Assembly (NCBI GenBank): GCA_964582415.1
Contig: CAZOSF010000017.1
Coordinates: 1-35,074 of the forward strand
Reading direction: 5' to 3'
Source of the DNA: CAZOSF01 sp964582415
Lineage (GTDB): Bacteria > Bacteroidota > Bacteroidia > Flavobacteriales > Flavobacteriaceae
DNA: 35,074 nt
The notes below the pieces were generated by a model. It saw only the letters and a list, made by a program, of their open reading frames with translations, ran no database searches and had not been told where the DNA came from. Shown one piece after another: positions 22,743 to 31,491 of this stretch (its first letter is position 1; each line of letters starts with the position of its first letter). A program made the translations under genes and the position numbers.

Positions 22743-23216
22743 TCAACGGTGGTGATAGGGTTCGTTTCGAAGAATGGTGAAAGCCCGGTACAGTTGCTCT
22801 ACCACAAACAAGCGAACCATTTGATGGCTAAAGGTCATCGATGACAAAGAAATTTTTCCTTGGGCTTTTTGGTAGACTTCTTCGCTGAAACCATAGGGGC
22901 CCCCGATTACCAAAACCATGTTTTTGAGTCCGCTGTTCATGCGCTTTTGTAGATATTCTGAAAAGCCCTCAGAGGTAAAGGTTTTCCCTTTCTCATCCAA
23001 AAGCACAAGATAGTCTCCGCCTTGCAAACGTTTTAAAATTTCATCCCCCTCCGCCTTCTTTTGTTGGGCCTCACTGAGATTCTTGGCATTTTTCACATCG
23101 GGGATCACTTCCAGTTGAAATCCGATATAATGGGAAAGCCGTTTGGAATAATCATCAATCAGGTTTTGAAGATTACGACTGTCGGTCTTTCCTATGGCCA
23201 AAAGAGTGATTTTCAT
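22743..23216 (-). CDS. rlmH: 23S rRNA pseudouridine1915-N3-methyltransferase
   Basis: 157 aa SPOUT methyltransferase that modifies pseudouridine 1915 of 23S rRNA in the finished ribosome. The SAM-binding knot is seen as VLVIGGPYGFSEE (about 101-113), followed by the C-terminal signature LSSMTFSHQMVRLFVVEQLYRAFTILRNEPYHH. Normal length. A possible -7 box TATATTTA lies on the minus strand at 23228-23221, at the edge of the heptad-word array; the next gene diverges across the same array. Confidence 0.97.
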   Translation of the reverse strand: MKITLLAIGKTDSRNLQNLIDDYSKRLSHYIGFQLEVIPDVKNAKNLSEAQQKKAEGDEILKRLQGGDYLVLLDEKGKTFTSEGFSEYLQKRMNSGLKNMVLVIGGPYGFSEEVYQKAQGKISLSSMTFSHQMVRLFVVEQLYRAFTILRNEPYHHR

Positions 23217-23227
23217 GCGGTAAATAT

Positions 23228-23388
23228 AGTGAACCGTGAGCAGTGAACCGCGAGCAGATGGTGAAAAGCTTGCCGGGGGGGGAGGTGAAAAGAGTTAAGC
23301 GTTAAGAGATAAGCGTGATGCGTTGAAAACTTAGAACCGACAACTGTTAACAGAAAACCGATAACCGAGAACGGACAACCGAAAACAG
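23228..23388. repeat. Heptad-word intergenic array B
   Basis: Two runs of degenerate 7-base words between the divergent rlmH and nadC genes. 23228-23269: AGTGAAC, CGTGAGC, AGTGAAC, CGCGAGC, AGATGGT, GAAAAGC. Then a stretch with eight G in a row. 23291-23388 is an unbroken run of fourteen words in one phase: AGAGTTA, AGCGTTA, AGAGATA, AGCGTGA, TGCGTTG, AAAACTT, AGAACCG, ACAACTG, TTAACAG, AAAACCG, ATAACCG, AGAACGG, ACAACCG, AAAACAG. The second half uses the same AACCG words as array A 7.5 kb away. No gene is seen. Confidence 0.87.
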
Positions 23389-23416
23389 TTTAGTATTTTA
23401 GCATAAATCTTCAGAA

Positions 23417-24277
23417 ATGATTTCCAAGAAGCAATTCGATAAAGAACTCTCCATTATAATCACTAATGCTATACGGGAAGATGTAGGGTCTGGCGACCAT
23501 AGTTCCCTTGCGTGTATACCAGAGGAAGCCACAGGGAAGGCACAACTTCTTGTGAAAGATGAAGGAATCATCGCCGGGGTGAATTTTGCCCTGCAAGTTT
23601 TTGAGTACGTCGACCCTGGCTTGAAAATAGAACTACTGCTTCAGGATGGTACTCCAGTAAAATATGGGGATGTTGTTTTCTACGTGAGTGGAAGTTCCCA
23701 GTCCATTTTAAAGGCCGAACGTTTGGTTTTGAATGCGATGCAACGGATGAGTGCTATTGCCACAAAAACGAATGAATATGTTCAATTATTGGAAGGAACG
23801 GGTTGTCAAATTCTGGATACCCGAAAAACAACGCCAGGAATTCGAGCTTTAGAGAAATGGGCTGTTAAAATAGGAGGTGGGGAGAACCATCGATTTGCAT
23901 TGTATGATATGATCATGCTTAAGGACAATCATATCGATTTCGCAGGGGGTATCACCAAGGCCATTGAAAAAACCAAAGCATATTTGCAACGCAATCGGTT
24001 GGATCTAAAAATTATCGTGGAAGCCCGTGATCTTGAGGAAGTAGAAGAAATTCTCCAAAGCGATGGGGTGTATCGCATTCTCCTGGACAACTTTAATTAT
24101 GAAGACACAAGAAAGGCGGTACAATTAATAAACGGAAAATGTTTAACGGAGTCGAGTGGGGGCATTACCCTAGAAACGGCACGAAAATATGCCGAGTGTG
24201 GGGTGGATTATATTTCCAGCGGTGCACTTACCCATTCGGTATATAATATGGATCTTAGTTTAAAGGCCATTTCATGA
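23417..24277 (+). CDS. nadC: Nicotinate-nucleotide pyrophosphorylase (carboxylating)
   Basis: Quinolinate phosphoribosyltransferase of de novo NAD synthesis, 286 aa. The N-terminal EDVGSGDHSSLACIP, DTRKTTPGIRALEKWAVKIGGGENHRFALYDMIMLKDNHI (from about residue 135) and ESSGGITLETARKYAECGVDYISSGALTHSV are the substrate-binding segments of the family. Its stop overlaps the yihY-like start by four bases (ATGA), so the two are coupled. A possible -7 box TATTTTAG is at 23394-23401, directly beyond the heptad array. Confidence 0.96.
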   Translation: MISKKQFDKELSIIITNAIREDVGSGDHSSLACIPEEATGKAQLLVKDEGIIAGVNFALQVFEYVDPGLKIELLLQDGTPVKYGDVVFYVSGSSQSILKAERLVLNAMQRMSAIATKTNEYVQLLEGTGCQILDTRKTTPGIRALEKWAVKIGGGENHRFALYDMIMLKDNHIDFAGGITKAIEKTKAYLQRNRLDLKIIVEARDLEEVEEILQSDGVYRILLDNFNYEDTRKAVQLINGKCLTESSGGITLETARKYAECGVDYISSGALTHSVYNMDLSLKAIS

Positions 24278-25197
24278 GTCTAGAGATCGAGGAACGGTTA
24301 CGACGGATACCTGTTATCCGACACTTGGTACGATTAACAAAAATGATCAAACTACCAGGGTTTGGAGGGTATTCGCTTTATGACCTTTTGGAAACCTATA
24401 CCATTGGAATCATCGAAGGGACCTTCTCTTCTCGAGCCAGTTCGATCGCTTTTAGCTTTTTTATGGCGGTCTTCCCATTCCTTTTGTTTATTCTGAATGT
24501 AATCCCCTATATACGTATCGAGAATTTTCAGGCCCGTTTCCTGACTTTTATCAATGATATGTTGCCTCCTCAAACCCATGAATTCTTTTATCCTGTGATA
24601 GAGGATATTGCCTTGAACCCAAGAACAGGGTTGCTGTCGTTTACTTTCTTTTTAACATTGTTTCTTACGGCAAATGGCGTTAATGCCATTTTTAGCGCTT
24701 TCGAATATTCCTTCCATGTGGATATGAGTCGAGGAATCTTTAAGCAGTATTTAGTAGCGCTTTGGGTGGCAGTACTATTGGCTATTTTGGCCATTGTTTC
24801 GGTAGGAGCCATACTCTTTGGGGAATATGCTGTTAACTTTCTGAAGACGGATGAATACATAAAGAATGAAATCTTTTGGATCAATATTGTCCAATTTATC
24901 GTCTTTGCCCTGATGCTCTACATCATCGTAGCTACCCTATATCATTTTGGTGTGAAACGGGGTAGGCAGACCCCCTTCTTTTCCATAGGTGCCTTGTTAA
25001 CCACCTTTTTGTTTCTGATTACAACCTATCTCTTTGGTGTCTACATCAATAATTTCTCCCAATACAATGAATTGTATGGTTCCATCGGGGCTTTACTGAT
25101 CATGATGGTCTATATATGGATCAATTCCAATTTGATGTTGTTGGGTTTTGAACTGAATGTATCTATAGATCGACTGAAAAAGAATCGCAGACGTTAG
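24274..25197 (+). CDS. YihY/BrkB family inner-membrane protein
   Basis: 307 aa integral membrane protein with about six hydrophobic helices (for example SIAFSFFMAVFPFLLFILNVI, LSFTFFLTLFLTANGVNAIFSAF, VALWVAVLLAILAIVSVGAILFG, IVQFIVFALMLYIIVATLYHFG, IGALLTTFLFLITTYLFGVYI, IGALLIMMVYIWINSNLMLLGFELN). The SRASSIAFSFFMAVFPF and NGVNAIFSAFE segments are typical of the YihY/UPF0761 family, once called ribonuclease BN by mistake. Transport function is suspected but unproven. It sits between nadC and priA with overlapping ends, one unit. Confidence 0.9.
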   Translation: MSLEIEERLRRIPVIRHLVRLTKMIKLPGFGGYSLYDLLETYTIGIIEGTFSSRASSIAFSFFMAVFPFLLFILNVIPYIRIENFQARFLTFINDMLPPQTHEFFYPVIEDIALNPRTGLLSFTFFLTLFLTANGVNAIFSAFEYSFHVDMSRGIFKQYLVALWVAVLLAILAIVSVGAILFGEYAVNFLKTDEYIKNEIFWINIVQFIVFALMLYIIVATLYHFGVKRGRQTPFFSIGALLTTFLFLITTYLFGVYINNFSQYNELYGSIGALLIMMVYIWINSNLMLLGFELNVSIDRLKKNRRR

Positions 25198-27644
25198 TGT
25201 ATTTTATCGATGTCATACTCCCTATCCCGCTACGGCAGGCTTTTACCTATAGCATCAATAAGGATGAAGCGGCCTTTTTGAAACGTGGGATGCGGGTAGC
25301 GGTGCCTTTTGGAAAATCGAAAGTATATACTGCTTTGGTATATCGTGTTCACTCTACTCCCCCAAACAGCTATGAAACCAAGGAAATCGACCAGATTCTG
25401 GACGAAACCCCAATCGTCCCAGAACGTACTTGGAAACATTGGGAATGGATGGCACATTACTATATGTGTACTTTGGGAGAAGTAATGCGAGCTGCTTTAC
25501 CTGCTGCTTTTCTATTGGAAAGTGAAACCATCATTACCTTGAACAAAGACCGGGAGGTAGATGAAAGCAAATTTAATGATGAGGAGTTTCTAGTTTATGA
25601 AGCCCTGCGCAACCAGTCGGAATTGCACATCAATGATGTTCGGGGAATTCTGGATCGGAGAAATGTTCTAAAGGTACTCCATACATTGATGGAATCTGGA
25701 GTGGCAACGGTGAAGGAAGAAGTCTTCGAGCAGTATAAGCCTAAGATGAAGCGATACCTTCGACTGAAACCTCCTTATACAGAGGAAGAATCGCTTCGGG
25801 AATTGCTCGACACCCTCTCAAGGGCACCAAAGCAACGAGAAGTATTGATGACGCTCTTCATGATGAAGGCCAGAGAGGCGCATGTAGCGTCGGTAGCTCT
25901 TCAGCAGGCATCCCAGACGAATGCAGCCATAGTAAAGAATCTCATCGATAAAGGAATCCTTGAGGAATATTTTCTTCAAAAGGATCGCATGGAGTATGTT
26001 GGGGAGGCTCCGAACGCATTAAAATCCTTAAGTCATGCCCAGCAAAAAGCCTTGGATGAGATACAGCAATGGCATGAGGAAAAGGAGATTGTGCTCTTGC
26101 ATGGTGTAACTTCCAGTGGTAAAACAGAAATCTACGTCCGAATGATTGAAGCTGTTATTTCCCAAGGAAAACAGGTGCTATTCATGTTACCGGAGATCGC
26201 ACTCACCGCACAACTCATCAATCGACTACAGCATTACTTCGGAGAAAAAGTGGCGGTTTTTCACTCCCGTTATTCGAATAATGAACGCGTAGAGGTATGG
26301 AACAAAGTGTTGAATAAAAAGGCAACCGCCCAGATAGTAATTGGCGCCCGATCGGCTTTATTCCTGCCGTTTCAAGATTTGGGGTTGATTATCGTAGATG
26401 AAGAACATGAGGTTTCCTTCAAGCAATTCAGTCCAGCACCAAGATATCACGGACGCGATACAGCCTTGCTTTTGGCACATTACCACAAGGCAAAAGTTGT
26501 ATTGGGTTCAGCGACACCTTCACTGGAATCGTATTACAATGCGGAACAAGGAAAGTATGGGTTGGTTACGCTGAAAGAGCGCTATGGAAAGGTCCTATTG
26601 CCCGACATGGAACTGATCGACTTGCGGGAGAAACTGAAACGCAAACAAATGATCGGTCATTTTAGTGACCGGCTGATAGAAGAGATTCGGGAAACCTTGT
26701 TAGAGAAAGAACAAGTTATTTTATTTCAAAACCGGAGGGGATTTGCTCCCATCGTGGAATGTACTACCTGCGGGGTGTCCCCCCAATGTCCCAATTGTGA
26801 TGTAAGTCTAACCTATCACCAAAAAAGGGATCAGCTGCGCTGCCATTACTGTGGTTATCATATGGCCATGCTCATCGCTTGTCAAGCTTGTGGTAATCCA
26901 ACTTTGGATAGCAAGGGCTTTGGTACCGAACAAATCGAGGAAGAGGTACAACACTTATTTCCCGATGCTCGAGTGGCGCGAATGGATCAAGATACCACAC
27001 GCGGTAAACATACCTATGCCAAACTCATTGAGAAGATGGAGGATAAAGAGATCGATATCCTTGTAGGAACCCAAATGGTAGCCAAAGGACTCGATTTTAG
27101 GGATGTTCGATTGGTAGGTGTGATGAATGCCGATACGCTTTTGAACTTTCCTGATTTCAGGGCGCATGAGCGCAGTTTTCAATTATTGCAGCAAGTTTCG
27201 GGTAGGGCAGGGCGCACCGAGAAGCAAGGGAAGGTGATTATTCAAAGCTATAATCCCTATCATCAGATCCTACAGCAGGTGAGTAGCCACAATTATGAGG
27301 CCATGTATGCCGAGCAGCAGGAAGAGCGATACCAATTCAAATACCCCCCGCATTACCGTATAATCAAAATAACTTTTAAGCATCGCAATTTCCAAACCAT
27401 GGATAAGGCTTCCCGATGGTTTGCAGAAGTATTGCGAAGGGCCTTCGAGGAACAGGTGTTAGGACCCGTACAACCACCGGTGGGTAGAATTCGAAATGAA
27501 TTTATTACCAACCTTTTGGTGAAAATATCGAAGGAGCAATCCTTGGGTAAAAGCAAGGAATATATCGATCGAACCGTACAACGATTCAATGCCCTAAAAG
27601 AATTCTCCAGGGTGAAATTAATTGTTGATGTAGACAGTTACTGA
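25197..27644 (+). CDS. priA: Primosomal protein N' (replication restart helicase PriA)
   Basis: 815 aa 3'-5' DNA helicase that reloads the replisome at stalled forks. It starts with GTG at 25197, sharing one base with the yihY-like stop. An N-terminal 3'-end-binding domain (YFIDVILPIPLRQAFTYSI, VAVPFGKSK) precedes the helicase core: Walker A GVTSSGKTE (about 303-311), DEEH (about 400), GSATPS. Then comes the zinc region with CTTCG, CPNC, CHYC and CQACGN (eight cysteines, about 522-565), and the motifs GTQMVAKGLDF and QVSGRAGR. All expected parts are present. Its stop abuts that of the convergent regulator gene with no spacer and no visible terminator. Confidence 0.96.
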   Translation: MYFIDVILPIPLRQAFTYSINKDEAAFLKRGMRVAVPFGKSKVYTALVYRVHSTPPNSYETKEIDQILDETPIVPERTWKHWEWMAHYYMCTLGEVMRAALPAAFLLESETIITLNKDREVDESKFNDEEFLVYEALRNQSELHINDVRGILDRRNVLKVLHTLMESGVATVKEEVFEQYKPKMKRYLRLKPPYTEEESLRELLDTLSRAPKQREVLMTLFMMKAREAHVASVALQQASQTNAAIVKNLIDKGILEEYFLQKDRMEYVGEAPNALKSLSHAQQKALDEIQQWHEEKEIVLLHGVTSSGKTEIYVRMIEAVISQGKQVLFMLPEIALTAQLINRLQHYFGEKVAVFHSRYSNNERVEVWNKVLNKKATAQIVIGARSALFLPFQDLGLIIVDEEHEVSFKQFSPAPRYHGRDTALLLAHYHKAKVVLGSATPSLESYYNAEQGKYGLVTLKERYGKVLLPDMELIDLREKLKRKQMIGHFSDRLIEEIRETLLEKEQVILFQNRRGFAPIVECTTCGVSPQCPNCDVSLTYHQKRDQLRCHYCGYHMAMLIACQACGNPTLDSKGFGTEQIEEEVQHLFPDARVARMDQDTTRGKHTYAKLIEKMEDKEIDILVGTQMVAKGLDFRDVRLVGVMNADTLLNFPDFRAHERSFQLLQQVSGRAGRTEKQGKVIIQSYNPYHQILQQVSSHNYEAMYAEQQEERYQFKYPPHYRIIKITFKHRNFQTMDKASRWFAEVLRRAFEEQVLGPVQPPVGRIRNEFITNLLVKISKEQSLGKSKEYIDRTVQRFNALKEFSRVKLIVDVDSY

Positions 27645-28355
27645 TTACTTCATGGAGGCGGCCAATGCTTCCACCAATTCGGCTTTTCGATTACGGCTTA
27701 ACGGGAGTTTTTCCTTGTCCAATTCAATTTGCTTACTATTGTAGCGTTCCACTTTCTCTAAATTCACGATGTAAGATTTGTGGACACGCAAGAAACGATC
27801 TTTTGGCAACAAGGATTCAAAAGCCTTCATTGTGGAAAGGACAACCAAAGAGTCATGTTCTGTAACCAATTTAACGTAATCTCCCAAGGCTTCGATATAG
27901 CGAAGTTCATTTAGGAATACTTTACGTTTTTTAAGGTTACTTTTTACGAAGATGAAATCTTCATCATCGAAACCTTCGTCGTGTTTGATTTTATAGTTGG
28001 TAATGGCCTTGTGAACAGCATTAAGGAAACGTTCCTTGGAAATCGGTTTTCTTAAATAGTCCACCGCATCATAATCGAATGCCTTAAAAGCATATTTGGT
28101 TTTACCGGTTACAAAGATAATTTGTGGCTTATGCGTCAAATCATCCAGCAGGTCAAAGCCCGAAAGAATGGGCATTTCGATATCTAGGAAAATTAAGTCG
28201 ATTTCGTTGGTGGCCAAGCCCATCTTTGCCTCGATAGCATTGTTGTACTGAGCCACCAAGTTGAGGTTGGGGTGGTTTTCGATCAACTTCACTATAGACA
28301 AGCGCTGTAGCGTAGAGTCGTCGACAATCGCACATTTTAAAATGGGTTTATCCAC
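27645..28355 (-). CDS. LytTR-family response regulator
   Basis: 236 aa two-component regulator: receiver domain 1-125 with the acidic pocket at D12/D13, phospho-acceptor D58 (FLDIEMP), T83 and K103, then a LytTR DNA-binding domain (about 132-232: FIFVKSNLKKRKVFLNELRYIEALGDYVKLVTEHDS, LPKDRFLRVHKSYIVNLEKVE). No histidine kinase is next to it, so it is an orphan or is served by a distant kinase. It diverges from the ribosomal operon. A regulator at this position between priA and rpsF appears usual in Flavobacteriia. Targets unknown. Confidence 0.94.
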   Translation of the reverse strand: MDKPILKCAIVDDSTLQRLSIVKLIENHPNLNLVAQYNNAIEAKMGLATNEIDLIFLDIEMPILSGFDLLDDLTHKPQIIFVTGKTKYAFKAFDYDAVDYLRKPISKERFLNAVHKAITNYKIKHDEGFDDEDFIFVKSNLKKRKVFLNELRYIEALGDYVKLVTEHDSLVVLSTMKAFESLLPKDRFLRVHKSYIVNLEKVERYNSKQIELDKEKLPLSRNRKAELVEALAASMK

Positions 28356-28377
28356 GGTTGTGTTATTTAGCTTAGAG

Positions 28378-28408
28378 CAATATTAGATAAAATATCGATG
28401 AAGTGCAA
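28378..28408 (-). promoter_or_regulatory. Candidate promoter of the LytTR regulator
   Basis: On the minus strand TTG (28408-28406), 20 bases, TAATATTG (28385-28378). The -7 box deviates from consensus by one base. Confidence 0.5.
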
Positions 28409-28451
28409 CTTTTTTTAACTTTTATCCTTAAAAAGCAACACTTTAACTAGG

Positions 28452-28475
28452 GGCGTAAGAAAATTTTTATACGCC
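28452..28475. repeat. GGCGTA-N12-TACGCC inverted repeat in the divergent spacer
   Basis: Six-base arms with an A/T-rich centre, midway between the LytTR and rpsF promoters. It could be an operator for either gene or a weak hairpin; LytTR proteins usually bind direct, not inverted, repeats. Confidence 0.4.
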
Positions 28476-28519
28476 TATATCAACCATAAAATCGATAATA
28501 ATTTCCCAAGCAATAGATG

Positions 28520-28550
28520 TTTGTAATTTGGAAATAAAGTAGTATTTTTG
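28520..28550 (+). promoter_or_regulatory. rpsF operon promoter
   Basis: TTTG (28520-28523), 19 bases, TATTTTTG (28543-28550): a perfect Bacteroidota consensus promoter. The start site is expected near 28554, giving a leader of about 40 bases. Confidence 0.85.
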
Positions 28551-28594
28551 CACGCTCTTGGCAAGGTGCTGAGAACTAATAAAATAACTTAAGT

Positions 28595-28933
28595 ATGAAT
28601 CATTACGAAACTGTTTTCATCTTGAATCCCGTTTTATCTGAAGAACAGATAAAGGAAACAGTTAAGAAATTTGAAGATTTTCTTGTTTCTAGAGGAGCTA
28701 AGATGGTATCGAAAGAAGATTGGGGGCTAAAGAAATTGGCCTATGCAATCCAGCACAAAAAGAGTGGTTTCTACCACCTATTTGAGTACACCGTAGACGG
28801 TAATGCTGTGAACGAACTTGAAGTAGAGTTCCGAAGAGACGAGCGCGTTATGCGTTATTTATCTGTGAAATTGGACAAGTATGCCATTGAATGGGCAGAA
28901 AAGAGAAGAACCCGTAAAAAACAAAACGCATAA
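28595..28933 (+). CDS. rpsF: 30S ribosomal protein S6
   Basis: 112 aa. Start MNHYETVFILNPVLSEEQI and the GLKKLAYAIQHKKSGFYHLFEY segment are S6 hallmarks; the tail is basic (KRRTRKKQNA). S6 forms a pair with S18 on the platform of the 30S subunit; the two genes are adjacent with 3 bases between them. It is first in the rpsF-rpsR-rplI operon and is read from the strong promoter listed above. Confidence 0.98.
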   Translation: MNHYETVFILNPVLSEEQIKETVKKFEDFLVSRGAKMVSKEDWGLKKLAYAIQHKKSGFYHLFEYTVDGNAVNELEVEFRRDERVMRYLSVKLDKYAIEWAEKRRTRKKQNA

Positions 28934-28936
28934 GGT

Positions 28937-29233
28937 ATGGCATCTATCGAACAACAAGCGAAAGGAAAGAAAGACGGAGAGATCAGATATCTTACCCCGT
29001 TAAATATTGAGACCAACAAAACGAAGAAATATTGCCGTTTTAAAAAATCTGGTATCAAGTATATCGATTATAAAGACCCAGATTTCTTGGCGAAGTTCGT
29101 AAACGAGCAAGGAAAAATCCTTCCTCGTCGACTTACCGGTACTTCTTTGAAATACCAAAGAAAAGTGGCTACCGCTATCAAAAGAGCTCGTCACTTGGCA
29201 TTGATGCCATACGTAACCGATATGTATAAATAA
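28937..29233 (+). CDS. rpsR: 30S ribosomal protein S18
   Basis: 98 aa, somewhat longer than the 75 aa enteric form because of an N-terminal extension (ASIEQQAKGKKDGEIRYLTPLNIETNKTKKY) usual in this phylum. The core CRFKKSGIKYIDYKDPDFLAKFVNEQGKILPRRLTGTSLKYQRKVATAIKRARHLALMPYV is unmistakable. It partners with S6 in the 30S platform and is co-transcribed with rpsF. Confidence 0.98.
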   Translation: MASIEQQAKGKKDGEIRYLTPLNIETNKTKKYCRFKKSGIKYIDYKDPDFLAKFVNEQGKILPRRLTGTSLKYQRKVATAIKRARHLALMPYVTDMYK

Positions 29234-29247
29234 AAAGCAGATAGGAT

Positions 29248-29700
29248 ATGGAAATTATATTGAAGAAAGACGTGGAGAATCTTGGTTTCGCAGACGATTT
29301 GGTAACTGTGAAAAGCGGATATGGTAGAAACTACCTTATTCCCCAAGGATTGGCCGTGCTAGCGACTCCATCTGCTAAGAAAGTATTGGCGGAGACGTTA
29401 AAGCAACGTGCTCACAAGGAAGCTAAAGTTATTGAAGACGCTAAAAAGCAAGCTTCAAAATTGCAAGGATTGGAAATTAAAATCGCCGCCAAAGTTGGTG
29501 AAGGTGATAAATTGTTCGGTTCTGTAAGCAATGTAGATCTTGCGGATGCCTTGGCAAAAGAAGGTGTTGAAATCGATAAGAAATTCATCAACATCGCCGG
29601 AGGCTTGATCAAGCGTGTTGGAATGTACGAAGCTACCATCCGTTTCCACCGTGAAGTGGTTGAGAACTTCTCATTCGACGTAGTAGCAGAAGCTAAATAA
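29248..29700 (+). CDS. rplI: 50S ribosomal protein L9
   Basis: 150 aa protein of the L1-stalk side of the 50S subunit. N-terminal RNA-binding domain MEIILKKDVENLGFADDLVTVKSGYGRNYLIPQGLA, long connecting helix (about 41-75, rich in Ala/Lys), and the C-terminal domain with GEGDKLFGSVSNVDLADAL. Last gene of the operon, followed by a terminator. Confidence 0.98.
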   Translation: MEIILKKDVENLGFADDLVTVKSGYGRNYLIPQGLAVLATPSAKKVLAETLKQRAHKEAKVIEDAKKQASKLQGLEIKIAAKVGEGDKLFGSVSNVDLADALAKEGVEIDKKFINIAGGLIKRVGMYEATIRFHREVVENFSFDVVAEAK

Positions 29701-29721
29701 TACTATTAAACCTAGATAGTC

Positions 29722-29756
29722 AAGCCCTCCTGGATTTCCATGGAGGGCTTTTTTTT
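29722..29756 (+). terminator. Terminator of the ribosomal operon
   Basis: AAGCCCTCC (29722-29730) pairs with GGAGGGCTT (29742-29750), then T to 29756. The next gene's ATG follows only 4 bases later, which decides against a longer reading of that gene starting at 29740. Confidence 0.9.
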
Positions 29757-29760
29757 AACC

Positions 29761-30228
29761 ATGAGATATACACGACTCACCAAGGAACAATTTGAGGATC
29801 TTCACGATGAATTCGCCAAATTTTTGGCAACTCAAGGGGTGGACAAACCCAAATGGGATGCAATTAAAGCCCAACAACCCGATGTAGCAGAGCAGGTACT
29901 GGATGTCTTCAGTGATATTATTTGGGAAGGGGTCCTTTCAAAAATAGATTACCTTGAAAACAATAGTCCGCAGCAACTCTTTCTTTTCCAATTAGGGGAA
30001 ACAGAGATGAAAGCCATGGTGATAAAAACCGATGAAAATGTAGACTTTACTACCCAAGAGGGCTTACAATGGTTGGAAAGGGAATTTCATTCGGATGTCG
30101 TGGAATTGCTCACCGCTACAAAAGAATACGTCAACGGTCGTAATTTGGATATCTTCACATTAATCCAACAAGGGGCAGTGATTACCGAAGGTGAGCTGTT
30201 TCAAGCCATTGAAAAGGTCTTGTCCTAA
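29761..30228 (+). CDS. DUF6495 family protein
   Basis: 155 aa soluble protein of unknown function; start ATG at 29761 because an upstream in-frame start at 29740 lies inside the terminator hairpin. MRYTRLTKEQFEDLHDEFAKFLATQGVD at the N-terminus and VLDVFSDIIWEGVLSKIDYLE match what I recall of DUF6495, a family mostly of Flavobacteriia. It is rich in acidic residues and likely alpha/beta. It has no clear promoter of its own apart from the operon terminator region, so read-through from rplI or a weak promoter may be used. Its stop is directly followed by that of the convergent ABC permease. Confidence 0.72.
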   Translation: MRYTRLTKEQFEDLHDEFAKFLATQGVDKPKWDAIKAQQPDVAEQVLDVFSDIIWEGVLSKIDYLENNSPQQLFLFQLGETEMKAMVIKTDENVDFTTQEGLQWLEREFHSDVVELLTATKEYVNGRNLDIFTLIQQGAVITEGELFQAIEKVLS

Positions 30229-31470
30229 TTATTCGTAGCGTAAACTTTCTATGGGGTCGAGCCCTGCTGCTTTATTTGCTGGATAAGAGCCCGCCAGCAC
30301 TGCCACTACAAATGAGATGATAATTGAAGCAATCATGGCGCCAATGGGGAGGGAGTATTCGAAATCGACGAGTCGGGCGAATACAATTCCAGTGATAATT
30401 CCGAGGAGGATTCCCAGAATACATCCAAGCTGAGCAATAACTATGGTCTCAATAAAGAACTGGGTGGAAATGGTAGAACGCTTTGCGCCCATGGCTTTCC
30501 GCACCCCAATTTCTCGAGTGCGGTCCGTAACCGAGACCAACATAATGTTCATCAAGGCAATGGAAGACCCCAAGATGGTAATAATACTTATGATCCAAGC
30601 CGCAGTTTCCAAAACTCCTGTTAGTGAAGCCACTCTGTTGATAAGGTCGTCCGAGCGCTCGATTCCGAAATTATCCTCTTCCGTCGGACTCAATCGTCGA
30701 ATATTTCTAAAGGAAACTATGGCGGCATCCTGAGCTTCGTCCATCAGCTCCTTCTTGGTCACCATGACACTGATAGTGTAATTGATACTGGGCTCGGTAA
30801 AAATTCCCCGTGCAACCTGAATAGGGATTAATATTTTTAAATCCTGACTATTGCCAAAGGTGGAACCTTTCTCCTCCAAGACCCCAATGACACGGAATTT
30901 ATGACCACGAACACTGATGGTTTTCCCAATTGGGTTTACCGTTTCAAAGAAATTCTTCATGTAGTCCGAACCAATCACGCATACGGGGTTATTGTTTTGG
31001 ATATCGAAGTAGTTGAATTCCCGTCCGAGTTGCAATTCACTTCCGGTATTGGCAATATAGTACTCATTCACCCCAAGGACGGGTACTTCCGGATCGGTTT
31101 TCTGATTTTCGTATTTTACCTCTGCCGTACCGGTGCCTCGGAATGAAATGGCCGTTTGGGTATAAGGATAATCATACACATCCATAAACTCTCGAATGTC
31201 CTCATAACTGATTATGGGATTGATTTTCCTCCGTTCACCACCGCCATGACGTTGGGTTTGGAAATCGTAGCGTTGGATGTTGAAGGTGTTCGATCCCATG
31301 GAGGCAAAACTGGAGGAAATGGTATTTTCAAGCGCTTTTACGGCACTTAAAATACCCACCAAGGCCCAGATACCAATAGCAATAATTACAATGGTAAGAA
31401 TGGTGCGAAGCAGCTGCGATTTTATGCTGTCGAGGGCAATTCGTACGTTTTCCCTGAAGAGTTTAAACAT
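30229..31470 (-). CDS. MacB/FtsX-type ABC transporter permease
   Basis: 413 aa inner-membrane permease with four transmembrane helices: one at about 20-42 (LLRTILTIVIIAIGIWALVGIL), then a large periplasmic MacB-like domain (about 50-285), and three in the C-terminal FtsX domain (about 290-400: AAWIISIITILGSSIALMNIMLVSVTDRTREIGVRKAMGA). Such permeases work as mechanotransmitters for export of lipoproteins, peptides or antibiotics together with a separate ATPase. No ATPase gene is adjacent. Two short palindromes and a -7-like box TAACTTTA (minus strand, 31518-31511) precede it. Confidence 0.92.
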   Translation of the reverse strand: MFKLFRENVRIALDSIKSQLLRTILTIVIIAIGIWALVGILSAVKALENTISSSFASMGSNTFNIQRYDFQTQRHGGGERRKINPIISYEDIREFMDVYDYPYTQTAISFRGTGTAEVKYENQKTDPEVPVLGVNEYYIANTGSELQLGREFNYFDIQNNNPVCVIGSDYMKNFFETVNPIGKTISVRGHKFRVIGVLEEKGSTFGNSQDLKILIPIQVARGIFTEPSINYTISVMVTKKELMDEAQDAAIVSFRNIRRLSPTEEDNFGIERSDDLINRVASLTGVLETAAWIISIITILGSSIALMNIMLVSVTDRTREIGVRKAMGAKRSTISTQFFIETIVIAQLGCILGILLGIITGIVFARLVDFEYSLPIGAMIASIIISFVVAVLAGSYPANKAAGLDPIESLRYE

Positions 31471-31491
31471 GTATTCTGGGTCTTTGAGCTA

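Noticed and set aside
26649..26660. ATGA-TCGG-TCAT inside priA as a further copy of the dyad operator
   Set aside because: It lacks the C/G positions of ATGAC/GTCAT, lies within coding sequence and has no suitable -7 box.
29740..29760. Upstream start of the DUF6495 gene at 29740
   Set aside because: This part lies within the terminator hairpin and T run of the ribosomal operon; the ATG at 29761 fits the family start.
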